Shown here piece by piece: positions 1 to 10,160 of a stretch of DNA of 24,439 nt. This DNA is from Neolecta irregularis DAH-3 (lineage: Eukaryota > Ascomycota > Neolectomycetes > Neolectales > Neolectaceae), in contig LXFE01000214.1 in assembly GCA_001929475.1 (NCBI GenBank), forward strand, positions 1-24,439, written 5' to 3'. The position numbers and the translations under genes were made by a program. A model generated the notes under the pieces. The model was not told the origin of the DNA. It saw nothing but the letters and a program-made list of their open reading frames with translations, and ran no database searches. Every line of letters begins with the position of its first letter. Position 1 is the stretch's first letter.

Positions 1-1132
1 ATATATATATATATATGTTCAAAAGGAATAGTGGAATAGAGGATTACAAAAATATAAAGAATTGCATTATTCTCATCAACATCCCTCAAATCAGTTTGTC
101 TATTGGATTTCTCTCTCTGCAGAGCAATAAAGAAAATGCCTTCATAAAATATGAAATGGTCGTAATTCTTGTTTTTTTATTTTTATATTTATGTTGGACA
201 TGGATATAGGTGTGTCTAATTTACGGCCTTTCCAGATGCCCTTTAACTTGAAAAAAGTTTGACTTTTGTCTTTCACCTTTCTCCATAACTAGTCGAATTC
301 ACTATATCAGGTTCGTATATTTCACTTCTCCCAATCAATGCATGATGATTGTTCTTTCCCGAATGTCTAGGACTTGCGGACCAACTAATAAACTGGAATT
401 CTTCGTTTCTGATCTTTGCATGGATATCATTTATCCTTTATTTCTTTGACCAGAACAAGACTAATTGTATACAGGTATGTCAATCTTTTACTTCTCATAT
501 ATGATGATCAAAACTTCCACATTGTCACAGGCGAATCCTGAGCCACGATAACATGCACTACCAGCTGACTTCTCTATCGCTTTCCTATACTCTACAGCCA
601 AATACTGACAATCTCAAGGTATGCAGTCGCTTCGACGTCCATTTGGCTTAAGATGGTGTGTTCATTTTCATTTATCTTTTGCAAACACAGTATTTGATGA
701 TAAACCCTTTTCAGTTCTGCTTCTGAACCAAAATCTTCATGAAGTTAACAAAAATACCAAAACAATAACTGACACTTGTTCCATTTTTTTATTTACTTTC
801 TCCATTGCGACGGATGCTAATTAGCAGGTACGTTGCAGAAACCTTTTCTTTAAAGGCATCGTAATGATGACACCCTCAAGTTGAATCCATTCTACGACCA
901 TGTAGATCCCGACGAGTGCTCCATTCCTCTACTCTTTAACCTACCTCCGTCGGTTTTCGTCCGGTAACCGGGTGGGGGTTCAGGATGGAGTGTTGGGTGA
1001 ACTGGGTATACTTTGCTTGTCTGATCTATTTTCATTTTTCATATGTTCCGCCGTTGATACAGATTATGCTTACAAAGAGTGTTAGGTATTGGTCAGGTAT
1101 ATAAAACCCGTTTCCCTCTTTGAACTTTCAGT
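1..1132. other. Intergenic region, no gene supported
   Basis: The window opens with a short (AT)n microsatellite (1-16). Both strands were scanned. The only open frames are short, lack homology I can recognise and are interrupted by stops. Several AG/GTATG-like sequences occur on the plus strand (around 476, 604, 827 and 1095), but no consistent exon chain could be built from them. A G-rich patch lies near 966-1005. The right part is probably the 3' flank of the minus-strand glutathione transferase gene. Confidence 0.5.
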
Positions 1133-2249
1133 TTACTTATCCCTGGGTTCTATATCAGGTATGGGACCAACGGGTGTGATTGAATGTGGATTGATCTGTG
1201 TATGACTTTTTGTGTAATGTTTCTACCAAATCAGAACACGGCCTGCTCGTGCATACCTTTATATGTTTGAAATTTGTTGTCTCTTTGAATCCAGGTATGT
1301 CATAATAGAGATGCTTCATCCACCGGTTAATATTCGGATAACTACCATTATCAGCGATCCGAATAAAGTCGAGAATTCATACTTATAACGGATCATCCCA
1401 ATGTTACATTTAAAATGTTGAACGTAAACCGGATCGAATCGGATAATTGTAGGGAACAATCGTATATCCGCCTCTGTCAGTTGATCACCAAGTAGATATT
1501 TTCCGCTTCCAAGGATCTTTTCAATCCTATCGAGACTTTTGAAGAGAAAGAGGACTTCTTTTTCATAAACCTCTTGCATAGTCGCGAATCCGGCTTTGTA
1601 TACTCCGTTGTTGACTGTGTCGTAGATCCAATCATTCATCTCATCGATTTGCGAGCGCAGGGCTATTGGGTAATAGTCCTTTTCCGTGTATTTTTTAGCT
1701 ACAAGACAGTCGAATTCCGTATACATCATTCGAATAATCTCGCTAACCCATTAATTAGAGTAGAACCCCAACGTACGAGGATTCATTGCTAACGATCGTT
1801 TCCGTTCTCTTGTCCCAAAGTGTCGGGACTGTATAACGGCCAACGTAATCCGCGTTGGCTTTGAAATATAAATCTTTAAGGTATGTAAATCCATATAGTG
1901 AATCTCCCGTAGCGCCGTCTTCTTTTCGGAATTCCCAGCCTATCAAGTCGGAATGTGATCGTAAGCAACGGTGATTACCGTTTTCCTTGATATGCCAATG
2001 AACGATATCGACGCTAATAATATCTTTCAATCCCTTGAGTTCTCTCACGATCAAGGTTCTTGTCGCCCTATATATCAGTGCAAAGACACCGACTGAATAC
2101 CAAGGACACGCGTAAGAAATGTACAAGTGATACCGATTGTGCTCTGCAGGAAACTTGCTTTTCGGATCACTTGAAATCCAGTCTCGAAACCGCGAGACCT
2201 GACGATGAAATGAACCGTCTTTGCTTGCCCAATCAGTTATTTTAGACAT
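1133..2249 (-). CDS. ECM4: Xi-class glutathione transferase / S-glutathionyl-hydroquinone reductase
   Basis: The protein is predicted to reduce glutathionyl-hydroquinones or related glutathione conjugates in the cytosol, the known activity of the ECM4/YqjG (GST xi) family. Five introns on the minus strand (2068-2100, 1940-1978, 1743-1776, 1342-1382, 1223-1256; 33-41 nt) join six exons into 311 aa, close to the usual family length. The N-terminus begins MSKITDWASKDG. The thioredoxin-fold active site is YACPWATRTL, with the catalytic Cys at about residue 48, followed by VHWH. The GST C-terminal domain carries DPVYVQHFKCN and ends KSHTQINPHSITPVGP, a typical family tail. Splicing is decided by family conservation: CPW|ATRTL, KEN|GWEF and NES|SEIIR are only contiguous after intron removal. 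The chosen ATG matches the family start; an upstream in-frame ATG at 2330 would add a hydrophobic leader that looks like read-through of the 5' UTR. Confidence 0.93.
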
Positions 2250-2342
2250 GTTTGAGGAAGATAATAATCGGAGAACGATAGAGGTTGTGATGATTATATT
2301 GTAGAGAATGAGGGGGATTACAAATCCCATCGCGTCAGCCGA

Positions 2343-2352
2343 ATGACGTCAT
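2343..2352. promoter_or_regulatory. Palindromic CRE-like site (ATGACGTCAT)
   Basis: A perfect 10-bp palindrome containing TGACGTCA lies about 95 bp upstream of the glutathione transferase start. This sequence is the classical binding site of ATF/CREB-type bZIP factors, which in fungi control stress responses. Its place in front of a detoxification gene suggests stress control. That role is inferred from position and sequence only; a chance occurrence is possible. Confidence 0.45.
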
Positions 2353-3075
2353 GAATGAATAGCACTACACGAGAAGAGAATACGAACGACACTAAAGATT
2401 GGAGTATGAATATTAAAATTTCTAGTATGTGGTCAGATAGTCCATCTAATATATAATTATATGCATAGAAACAGATATTTCTAGACAGAAATGTGTATAT
2501 TTATAATGTATACAACAGACAAGGGGATGTAGCATACTACATGCTCTCAATTGGCCTCTGCAAAAGGCTAATTACTCCACATGATACTCCAAAAACTAGC
2601 ATGATCCATTTCCTCAGGCACCAACACAAAAGAGACGATGGCGATTCCGTTATTCTCAAATTGCTTTTGACTTGACATTCCTATTGAAAATGTGACATAT
2701 GTGCTTTGGGAAGGAAGTCGTCCGGTCCCATCTAACAGGCCCTGGATGTTTGGCGGCCCAGACCAAAAGTCTGGAAAAAGATGGTTTGTTGGATGTAACA
2801 AAGACAAGAGAACAGGGTGAGTCAATGGTAAAAGACTTAGTGCGGCGCTAATCTGTGTTTCCCCAGTCGCAGTGAAGCAACGAACCATAAACATAGCCTG
2901 CGCCTGCATAAAACATCGCTGCCTCGCTCAACTCACCGCCAGAACACAGTTTACGCTTTCTGCAACATCCACCATCATCCACCATCATGGTTTTGTGCAT
3001 GCCAGTGTTTTTAGTCCACCAGCTGCTCCTCCCGGTATAGTCAAGTACCTGGTTCTTCGACCGGAAAAACCTTCC
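2353..3075. other. Intergenic region between divergent genes
   Basis: This stretch lies between the minus-strand glutathione transferase and the plus-strand 210-aa gene, so it should hold the promoter of the latter. A minus-strand frame of 113 codons (2568-2909) and an upstream in-frame ATG at 2872 on the plus strand were examined. Neither looks like a conserved protein. No RNA gene or repeat was recognised. Confidence 0.5.
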
Positions 3076-3745
3076 ATGGCCTACCAAAGCACCCATTTTG
3101 ATACAGTGTCGTCGTTTGTCCAGACTTGCACTTTGCTGCATGGCCTCGTCACCAAGTTTGAGTCATGTCTACAAACTCCATGTCTCGACTTGCTGCGTCT
3201 TGCTCAAGAGCTGGTCGAGTTGCTGGACTGCTCTGCCGTCTTGGACCGCGATGACGAGATGCTCGCTCTTGCTCAGGCGGCCCAAGAATGCATGGAAGAA
3301 AGCGACGACATTCTTGATCGAATGTCTGAGACGCTGAAGACGAATATAAACACCAATGTTCAAATAGTAGGTGTTGAGTACTGCGAAATGGCCGAACGTG
3401 CTCTGGTCGACTTGATGTATGCTTGCTATCCTCCTGTAAAACTCAAACTCTAGGTGTTTGCATCGTCAAGGCAGTCTTTTGGCTTACTGGGCCGAACGAG
3501 CCATAGTCGAGGTCAATTCTTCCTCAATGCCCATGTATATGCTTCTATTCCACAATCCTCAAAACATCAGGAAAAGAAGTTTCACATCAGACTCTGGCTG
3601 CTCAATGGGAACGGACTACGATGCTTCAGATACCTCAAGCTGTAGACGATCCTTCAGCCTACACGGACCGGCCTTGAGCCATCAAGAGGCTTCTATAATC
3701 TCATCCCCCGGTCTCCCTCTTGGTATTTGTTTCCTTGCGGCTTAA
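3076..3745 (+). CDS. Hypothetical protein, 210 aa
   Basis: I do not recognise this protein. Exon 1 (3076-3416) and exon 2 (3454-3745) are joined by removing a 37-nt GT-AG intron (3417-3453), which moves the reading frame exactly into the second open frame and gives 210 aa. Residues about 5-110 are predicted mostly helical, with heptad-like leucines (LLRLAQELVELLD, LALAQAAQECMEE, DDILDRMSETLK), so a helical bundle or short coiled coil is likely. The C-terminal part is Ser-rich and less ordered. The start is the ATG in front of AYQSTHF. An upstream in-frame ATG at 2872 would add 68 low-complexity residues and is less likely. No signal peptide or membrane segment is visible. Confidence 0.6.
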
Positions 3746-3997
3746 GCCTAACTAGTGCAAGTAATTAAATGGCGCAAACGGTTTGTCAAAGCGCTGAATT
3801 TTGCCAAAACAATGTAAAGTCCGATTGCTGCGTGTTGTTGGTGTCATCTTGTACAATAAAAGTTATGTTTGTTTACGGTTTGGAATAGTTTTGTACATAG
3901 GGAGTACCGTTATTTTTGAATGCGTAGTCATTCGCACGTGACTGGTAGTAAGAACTCGGGATTTTTTACTGTCCATCAGTCGCATTGGCTTATTTAA

Positions 3998-6953
3998 ATG
4001 GAGACGCCGGTCCACATAAATCCTCCTCCACGACACAAACTACAAGTAGCAGTATATTCAAATTCGACTGTTCCCTTCAGAAGATTTCTGCATCTTACAG
4101 ATCCATCGAATTCTGTTGATACTTTGACCTCCCAAATCCAGGAACGCTTTCACAAGATATATCCTCTTGCACCGTAAGTCTCAGATTAACGAACAAGCAT
4201 GCTGATATTTAGTCCGCTAGCGATTGATCGGGTTCAAGATGGAAATGATTGTGATTTGGATCCCAGTTATATCGTCGACGATGTATTTACCAATGGATCA
4301 CAAGTTAAAATTTTTGTAAACGGAGAATACGAAGTGTCCATGAATGTATACTCCTGCCTCTGGATGCGTCTCTAATAATTGATAGAGGTCTCCACAAACT
4401 ATTGCGACAGCTGCCGGCCCACAATTATTTCAAACCCATGGTTACCGAACATCGCCTTCGGGAGGTCTGGTCACCCCTACTGAATCCGAATCTCGCAGGC
4501 GACAGAAAAGTTTGTCGTTGGGAGTTTCGCCCGGGACGTTGAAATCTGCTCATCCGCTCTTTCGAAAGAATGAATCAAACGTAAAGGGGTTGTACGACCA
4601 AAAGAAAAAGAAAAAAGGGATCAACGCGGATTCCATTAGGGTTGCATCAGAATCAAGATATGATACCGCTCGGCCGGTTAATATCTCTACAAAAGATCCG
4701 ATTCAAACTCGAACGAATAATATTCCAAACAAAGTAGATTCTCAAGCAAAGCAAAGCCAGTCTGTAGAACCTCAAGCTACGCAACAAGTATTAAATACTC
4801 CAATAATAACCAACAAGTCTCAAACTATTTTATCAACAGTCAAAACCAAACCTATCAACGATGCTCCAATCTCGAAAAAGCGCAAACTGAACAATATGAA
4901 AGAAACTCTCGTCGTACTTGAGACTTCGCCTCCCCGCCCCGAATCACATCGATCAATTTTAAACGCCAGCGAATCGCATCCTCAGGAATCCAATAATGCT
5001 CAACCTCTGGCAGGAACAATTCCAAAATTCAATGCAAGAAAGGTGTCTGGAAAATCTGGACTACCCAATAAGCCAATTTTTCAAAATCTAGTCAACTCGG
5101 GACAAGTCCAAGATATATCATCTACACTCCAAAAATATTCCCTGTTATCGACATCACATAACCCAACTGAAGATATCGACCCTCCAGTTTCAAAAAAACG
5201 CAAAAAGACTAAAAAAGCGAAGAAAGAATCGCTTACTGTCCGTGAAACGTCTCCAGGAGAAGCCAAACAACATAAAACGACGGTTAACTCTCATCCTTCG
5301 AGTGTGCCATCAGCTCATGAGGCCGCTAAACTTGCTGCAAAAGAATTATCAGCAGCCAGCGAGGCCGCTCTTGATGCTTTTAGGGCTTTCGATATGTCCT
5401 GTATACCTTCCCAACCAGCCAGGCCTCTCGTTAAACAGATTTCCGCTTCCACTGAGCGGAGAAATGTTTATTCAAAAGTTTCAGAGATGAAGAAAAGTAC
5501 CAGGAAAAATTCAAATATTAAAAATAGCTGTACGATCAAAGGAAGTGATCATTTAAAGAATGTTGGGAATGGAACTGAATTGCGAGCTGTTGAGGAACCG
5601 CCAACACGTCATTTCGAGACTTCGCGTAATCCTTTTCTTTCTTCACAGACGGATCAACTTCATGTTCATAACAGCGAGACGCAACTTACTGAAGATTCGA
5701 GTAGACCTGCTCTCAAGAATAAGAGACCGGCAAAGAGAAAAGCACCAGATCAATGTGAAACCCAAGGGCTTTCAGCAAATACAGAGACAGGATCGGAATT
5801 AAACATGAACCCTGAAAAGGGGAAGCAAGTTGAAAATGAAAATGAACTGATTGTTCCTATGGTGAACCAGTCGGAATTGATTACTGAGTCTGTGATGGTC
5901 GCAACTCTGACAACGGGGAAAAAGCCTAAAAAGAACCGTGCCGCAACCAAAAAGGATGGCAAAGAAGTGTTGAATGGTCTTGAAGATCCATCACATCATG
6001 AATCTCCCTTGCCAGAAATTGAAAAGACAGTAGGTCAAGCCAAGAAACAAAGATCAATGTCATCTTCGAAAGAGTTCGTTGTGCGTTCAGCAACACGATC
6101 ATCTCGTTCTTCAAAAAGAAGAGACATTAAAGAAGTTGAAGTTCCACCGACTCCAGAAGCCCATGATGAGGAAATGGAAGACGCAGTTCCTTTGACTCAA
6201 ATTGTTCTTCTTTCCCCAACTCAGCCTTCGTTCGATATTGACCAAATGATCGATAGCCAGCCACAAAACGTGTTTCCGTCTATGAGAATCTTGGAGCAAG
6301 ATCAAAGGCAATATTCTCCCTCCAGCTCCTCTTTTTCTGACGAACACTGTAACTCTGTTCATATCGTCGAACAAAGGGAGGAAGAAGGAAATGTCGAAAT
6401 GCAGCAAATTTTGAAATCGCCACCTAGAACGAATAACTCCTCAGACAGTCAAGATGAGACGGTTTCTCCTGCCCCAAGTTCAAGAAACAGTTCGATTAGC
6501 GAGGACAACAGTGGAAGCGAGTCTCTCATTGATGATGATAATGACAGTACGGCAAGCGAGGATGAAGACGTCGAACCACTCGAAACAGATGTTGTGAATG
6601 GAATCATCGGTACACAAGAAATTCCCATCGACAAGGACGAAAACTTGCAAGAAGAACAAAATGAACTAAAATCATTGTCTGCGGAAGCCGAAATTCTTCA
6701 GAGCTCTCAACCACGATCACAGTTCTACAAGTCTCTTTCAGAAATATCAAGAGCATTCACTCCAACGGTTCGAGACTCGCGAATCCCGTCACAGAAAATC
6801 ATAAACAGAGAGGAAGAAGCTGAGAGTAGTGAGAATACTTCTTCATCCTCAGATTCAGATGATGAAAGCTCTAGTCCGAAAAAGAATAAACGGCACCCGT
6901 TACTGAGTTTATTCAAGGGAAGTAAGTTGTTTGGATGGCTTCGCAAGGGCTGA
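3998..6953 (+). CDS. Dnt1/Net1-like nucleolar protein, 958 aa
   Basis: The likely role is a nucleolar scaffold related to fission yeast Dnt1 and budding yeast Net1, which link rDNA chromatin and Cdc14-type phosphatase control. Exons 3998-4173, 4213-4345 and 4386-6953 are joined by introns of 39 and 40 nt. Residues 1 to about 103 form the recognisable Dnt1-like N-terminal domain: a short ubiquitin-like segment with LQVAVYSN, FLHLTDPS, IYPLAPPLAIDRVQDGNDCDLDPSYIVDDVF and VKIFVNG (shown as pieces). The remaining 850 residues are predicted disordered, with Lys-rich nuclear/nucleolar signals (KKKKK near residue 138, KKRKKTKKAKK near 343), many Ser/Pro and acidic Ser-Asp-Glu stretches near the C-terminus, and a short basic hydrophobic end (LLSLFKGSKLFGWLRKG). 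The assignment rests on the N-terminal domain and architecture; the precise function is inference. Confidence 0.85.
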
Positions 6954-7431
6954 TTGGATGGTAGAATTTTGAAATGGCGTTTATGGATTAAGAGATCGTG
7001 TGGTTCTTCGTTCTTTTGATGTGTAAATATGTCGGGCACGCATCAAATCCATTATGATTATAACTCGTAAGTATGCCTCACACGTTGGGTACCTCTTCAA
7101 TCTCAGAGCCATTCCCGCTGTTCCACTTTAAAAGCAAAGAGCAGGGAAGAGTGCTCGAAAGGAGAGCAAAAGCTGGAAAGCGATGAACAGAGGGGTTAGC
7201 GAAAAAGAAGAGCTAGCGAGAAATTTGAAAGGAAATAGACTAATACTGTGAAAGTATAGATTTTATTTCGTGCTGCAAGTCGCCCGTAGTTATGATTTAA
7301 GAGTTTGTATTACGAGCGGGAATGCCTTACACGCGATATCACCAGTTGATAAATTACAGGATTCTCTTTCAATTCTTCAATGCTAATATCCTACATTTCC
7401 ATCCACCTCTTGTCCATGAAGTAAATCATTA
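6954..7431. other. Intergenic region with purine-rich tract
   Basis: This is 3' flank of the Dnt1-like gene. A strongly purine-rich stretch on the plus strand (about 7130-7245) keeps several frames open by composition alone. A consensus donor GTAAGT at 7068, with acceptors about 40-70 nt downstream, could splice short exons starting at ATGs near 7029 or 7056. The products would be only 20-45 aa and none is recognisable, so no gene is called. Confidence 0.4.
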
Positions 7432-7845
7432 TCAGTTTGGAAGACCTAGACCGTTTTCATACAGAGCTATAATCGCTCGATTGTAAAAGATAGCACAGTC
7501 ACTGATGTCGTGGGATTGTAGAATCTGTGGATATACTTGTGGATCTGTGTCGACTGTGATAACGATATGGAATGCTTCGTTTGGTACCCTTGGATAGCCA
7601 CAGGCTACAAGCCCATATTGTATGGATATGAATCATTGCTTGCTGTAGGTTCCCTCTAGGTTGATAACTAATGTTATGTGTACTATATTTCACAGGGTGC
7701 AAGTATGGAAGAAAGTACAAGGACTCCTTGTATCTTTAATAGCCCGGAACCTTTCTTTGAGGTTCGTTCTGTATCGAGGAGATGTATATTGGAAGAGAAT
7801 GCAAAGAGCTATCCAAAATAAGTGAGAACCCGACGAAAAGAACAT
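7432..7845 (-). pseudogene. Candidate small secreted protein gene with internal stop
   Basis: A probable signal peptide (start at 7845, hydrophobic core LFWIALCILF) is followed by a 42-nt GT-AG intron (7683-7724) and a second exon ending at 7432. The exon sum is 372 nt, a multiple of three, giving a 123-residue product apart from one in-frame TGA at 7633-7635. After the stop the frame stays open to its end and looks protein-like (YGLVACGYPRVPNEAF, then FYNRAIIALYENG). Length, signal peptide and layout recall small secreted ribonuclease-like effector candidates of plant-associated ascomycetes, but that likeness is weak. The ATG sits only 38 bp beyond the PP4 stop on the same strand. Alternatives are an unrecognised intron that skips the TGA, a sequencing error, or a chance open frame. 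Confidence 0.4.
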
Positions 7846-7883
7846 CCAATTAACAGAAATGCTTTACTTTCTTGTTAGCAGTT

Positions 7884-9000
7884 CTAATTGATCCTTTTTA
7901 CCAAGAAGTATTCAGCAGCCGGTTTCTTCGCAGGCATTCCCCTGGAATCCTGAGGTGCAGCATCGAAAATCTTGAAATTTTCGTTCAAATTTCCATCTAA
8001 TTCCAGGATCGCTGCAACATTCCCACAACTACAATCAGACGATGGAAAATGACAGTTTGTATACCGATAGCAATAGTTCGGTGCGCTCCACACTGTGACT
8101 ATTGCTCCATTAAACATTTCTTTGTATCCCTCCATTACAAGTTGATGAGCTCGAGCTATTAAAGTAATGTCGTTATGATGATTAAAGCTAGAAACCACAT
8201 CCGAACCGAAGAGAAATCCAGCTCCTCGAGGTGAAAGTCCCCATCCATCAATATCTGCATGTTAGCCGAATTTTGAGAATTTTTGCACCATCTGGATCTG
8301 ACCATAACAGATCGCACATGGCACCTTCATGAGGAACTTCTTGTTTCCGATAAATCATCCTAATCTTCAAAGTCAATAATAAATCCATGTGCCTTTAAAA
8401 CCTGATCCAAATCTGTAATACTAGGCGATAACCCTCCATGAACGCAAAACACCTTTCCGTCTACTAACGCCCCTAAACTAAAATAATCGAAAATCTCACA
8501 GCAATATCTCCAGACGTTTGCACTCCCATATTTTCGGACACATTCGTCATAAAATCCATAGACTTGGGTTATTTGGCGCGATTCGTGGTTTCCGCGGATT
8601 AGAGTTATACGATCTGGATATCGGACTTTGTAAGCAAGTAATAGTAAAAATGTTTCGACGCTGTAGAACCCCCGATCCACAAAGTCACCTAGAGGTTCAG
8701 TATACAACTAGAAAATGCTGTATACCCAGAAACAGATAATTTGTATCGGGACATAATCCACCTACTTTGAAAAGCTCCATCAAATCATGAAACTGGCCGT
8801 GAATATCCCCGCATATCTAAGTAACGTCAACACAAAATATAATATCCCGAGGTTGATACTGTCACAGGTGAGTCGACAAATTGAACGTTACTCTCTTCAA
8901 TGAGAATTTCTCTGGCTTTGTGGCATAATTCGCGGACCTCGTGTTCCGAGACAATATTACAATCTCGCAATTGTTCGATTTGGCGATCTAAGTCGCTCAT
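7884..9000 (-). CDS. PPH3: Serine/threonine protein phosphatase 4 catalytic subunit
   Basis: This is a metal-dependent phosphoprotein phosphatase of the PP4/PP2A group. In the PP4 complex it dephosphorylates DNA-damage checkpoint and histone targets. Five introns (8817-8859, 8689-8725, 8365-8401, 8255-8288, 8029-8064; 34-43 nt) join six exons into 309 aa. Signatures are GDIHGQ (residues 50-55), GDFVDRG (78-84), RGNHE (109-113), HGGLSPS and SAPNYCYR. The N-terminus [13 protein letters not shown] and the phrase [15 protein letters not shown] point to PP4 rather than PP2A or PP6. The C-terminus reads AAEYFL followed by five extra residues (VKRIN) before the stop, whereas the family normally ends at the Leu that is carboxymethylated. 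GID8 starts 195 bp away in the opposite direction, so the two share a promoter region. Confidence 0.96.
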
Positions 9001-9195
9001 TCGCGATGACTTGCCGAAAAATTCGAGTGTTCTCCTTCTTTTGCTTGCGAGTATTTCTGGATACTTAAGAAAGATTTTGGTGGTGAATGTATTACCACGA
9101 GTCTACAGAAAGCGGAGTTTTGAATTTCATATCAATTTACAGTTGGACGGACCATTATTGGGACGTTTTATGCAATCTTCCAGCATGGTAAATAA
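9001..9195. promoter_or_regulatory. Divergent promoter region of PP4 and GID8
   Basis: The 195 bp between the two start codons must carry both 5' UTRs and core promoters. No clear TATA box or known operator was recognised. Shared control of the two genes is possible but not shown. Confidence 0.5.
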
Positions 9196-10016
9196 ATGAT
9201 TTACGGCAAGATTAAAATCAAGTCATCGTCATCGTCATCGAACAAGAAACCTGCCTATTCTATTTCGGAATGGGAAGCTAAATTGGACCAGATCTGCGTG
9301 TCAAAACAGTGTGTCGTCGTTATGTCATTATCCTGTTTGACCTTTTAGAGACTTGAACACAATGATAATGAACTATCTCGTTGTCGAGGGATACCAGGAA
9401 GCGGCATCGAAATTTGTACAGGAAGCTAATATCGAACTTCCCGTAGACCACTCACATATATACGAACGAGCACAAATCCGCAATTCAATATACCAGGGAA
9501 AGATTCAAGAAGCAATCGAACGGATAAACGAACTTGAGCCACAGGTATGGGTATCCAAGAATGAAAAAAAATTGTTCACTCGAAAAGCTACTGGATACAA
9601 ATTCGGCCTTACATTTCACACTTCTTCGATTACATCTAATTGAATTAATTCGACAATCCGCGACTTCCTCTTCGAAAGATATTTTCACGGCGCTCACATT
9701 TGCTACCAGTCAACTCGCCCCGCGTGCTTCTGAAAATCCAAAATTTGTTGCCGATTTAGAACGAACGATGGCATTGATTTGTTTTCCTTTGAATAATCTT
9801 CCATCTCAACTCAAGGATCTGATAGACCTCGATTTTCGAAAGGAGGTAGCTACGCAGGTCAATCAAGCGTTATTGGAGACTCAAGAGTGTATCAAGGAGG
9901 CTAAAATTAGGACTTTGGTGAAGCTCTGGAGCTGGGGTGAAAATAAGTTGAAGCAAAACAAGATTGGATTCCCTGGACTGAACATTCTAACGGGCGACTT
10001 TGTCAAGTCTGAATAA
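9196..10016 (+). CDS. GID8: GID complex subunit 8 (LisH-CTLH-CRA protein)
   Basis: This is a core scaffold subunit of the GID/CTLH E3 ubiquitin ligase, which in yeast drives degradation of gluconeogenic enzymes. Exons 9196-9308, 9349-9544 and 9588-10016 are joined by introns of 40 and 43 nt to give 245 aa, the usual family size. A Ser repeat encoded by TCA-TCG triplets (residues 10-15) follows the start. Then come a LisH motif (about 39-68, NYLVVEGYQEAASKF), a CTLH region (IYERAQIRNSIYQGKIQEAI) and a CRA-type helical C-terminus (RLHLIELIRQ, TFATSQLAPRA, EKLK-type end). The second splice restores ELEPQLLDTNSALHF, the conserved CTLH/CRA junction. The start ATG is the only in-frame one before the Ser repeat. 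The gene is convergent with ARC1, 144 bp between stops. Confidence 0.95.
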
Positions 10017-10160
10017 TTGCTTTCTGCTTTGGCACTGGTATCGATTGGCATTGTAGAGAAACATAAAGTTTGACGAGATAGATGAAATCCTTGATAATTT
10101 CTCTTCTTCTCGATTATGACGAAGTCCATATTTCCAGAATGCAAGGAACTATATTTTTAA

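Noticed and set aside
621-824. 67-codon plus-strand open frame and a possible 34-nt intron at 604-637
   Set aside because: Neither the unspliced nor the spliced product resembles a protein, and both end after a few residues.
966-1005. Possible G-quadruplex
   Set aside because: The G runs are too few and unevenly spaced for a convincing four-run motif.
476-1097. Series of AG/GTATG-like sites suggesting zero-length exons or stacked introns
   Set aside because: The spacing is irregular, similar words also occur by chance inside the glutathione transferase coding region, and no conserved exon connects them.
2568-2909. 113-codon minus-strand open frame
   Set aside because: It overlaps the presumed promoter and upstream region of the 210-aa gene, has no recognisable motif and can be explained by chance.
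5750-7039. Several minus-strand frames of 60-104 codons inside and just after the Dnt1-like gene
   Set aside because: They mirror the Ser/Lys/Glu-rich coding sequence of the sense strand and are composition shadows.
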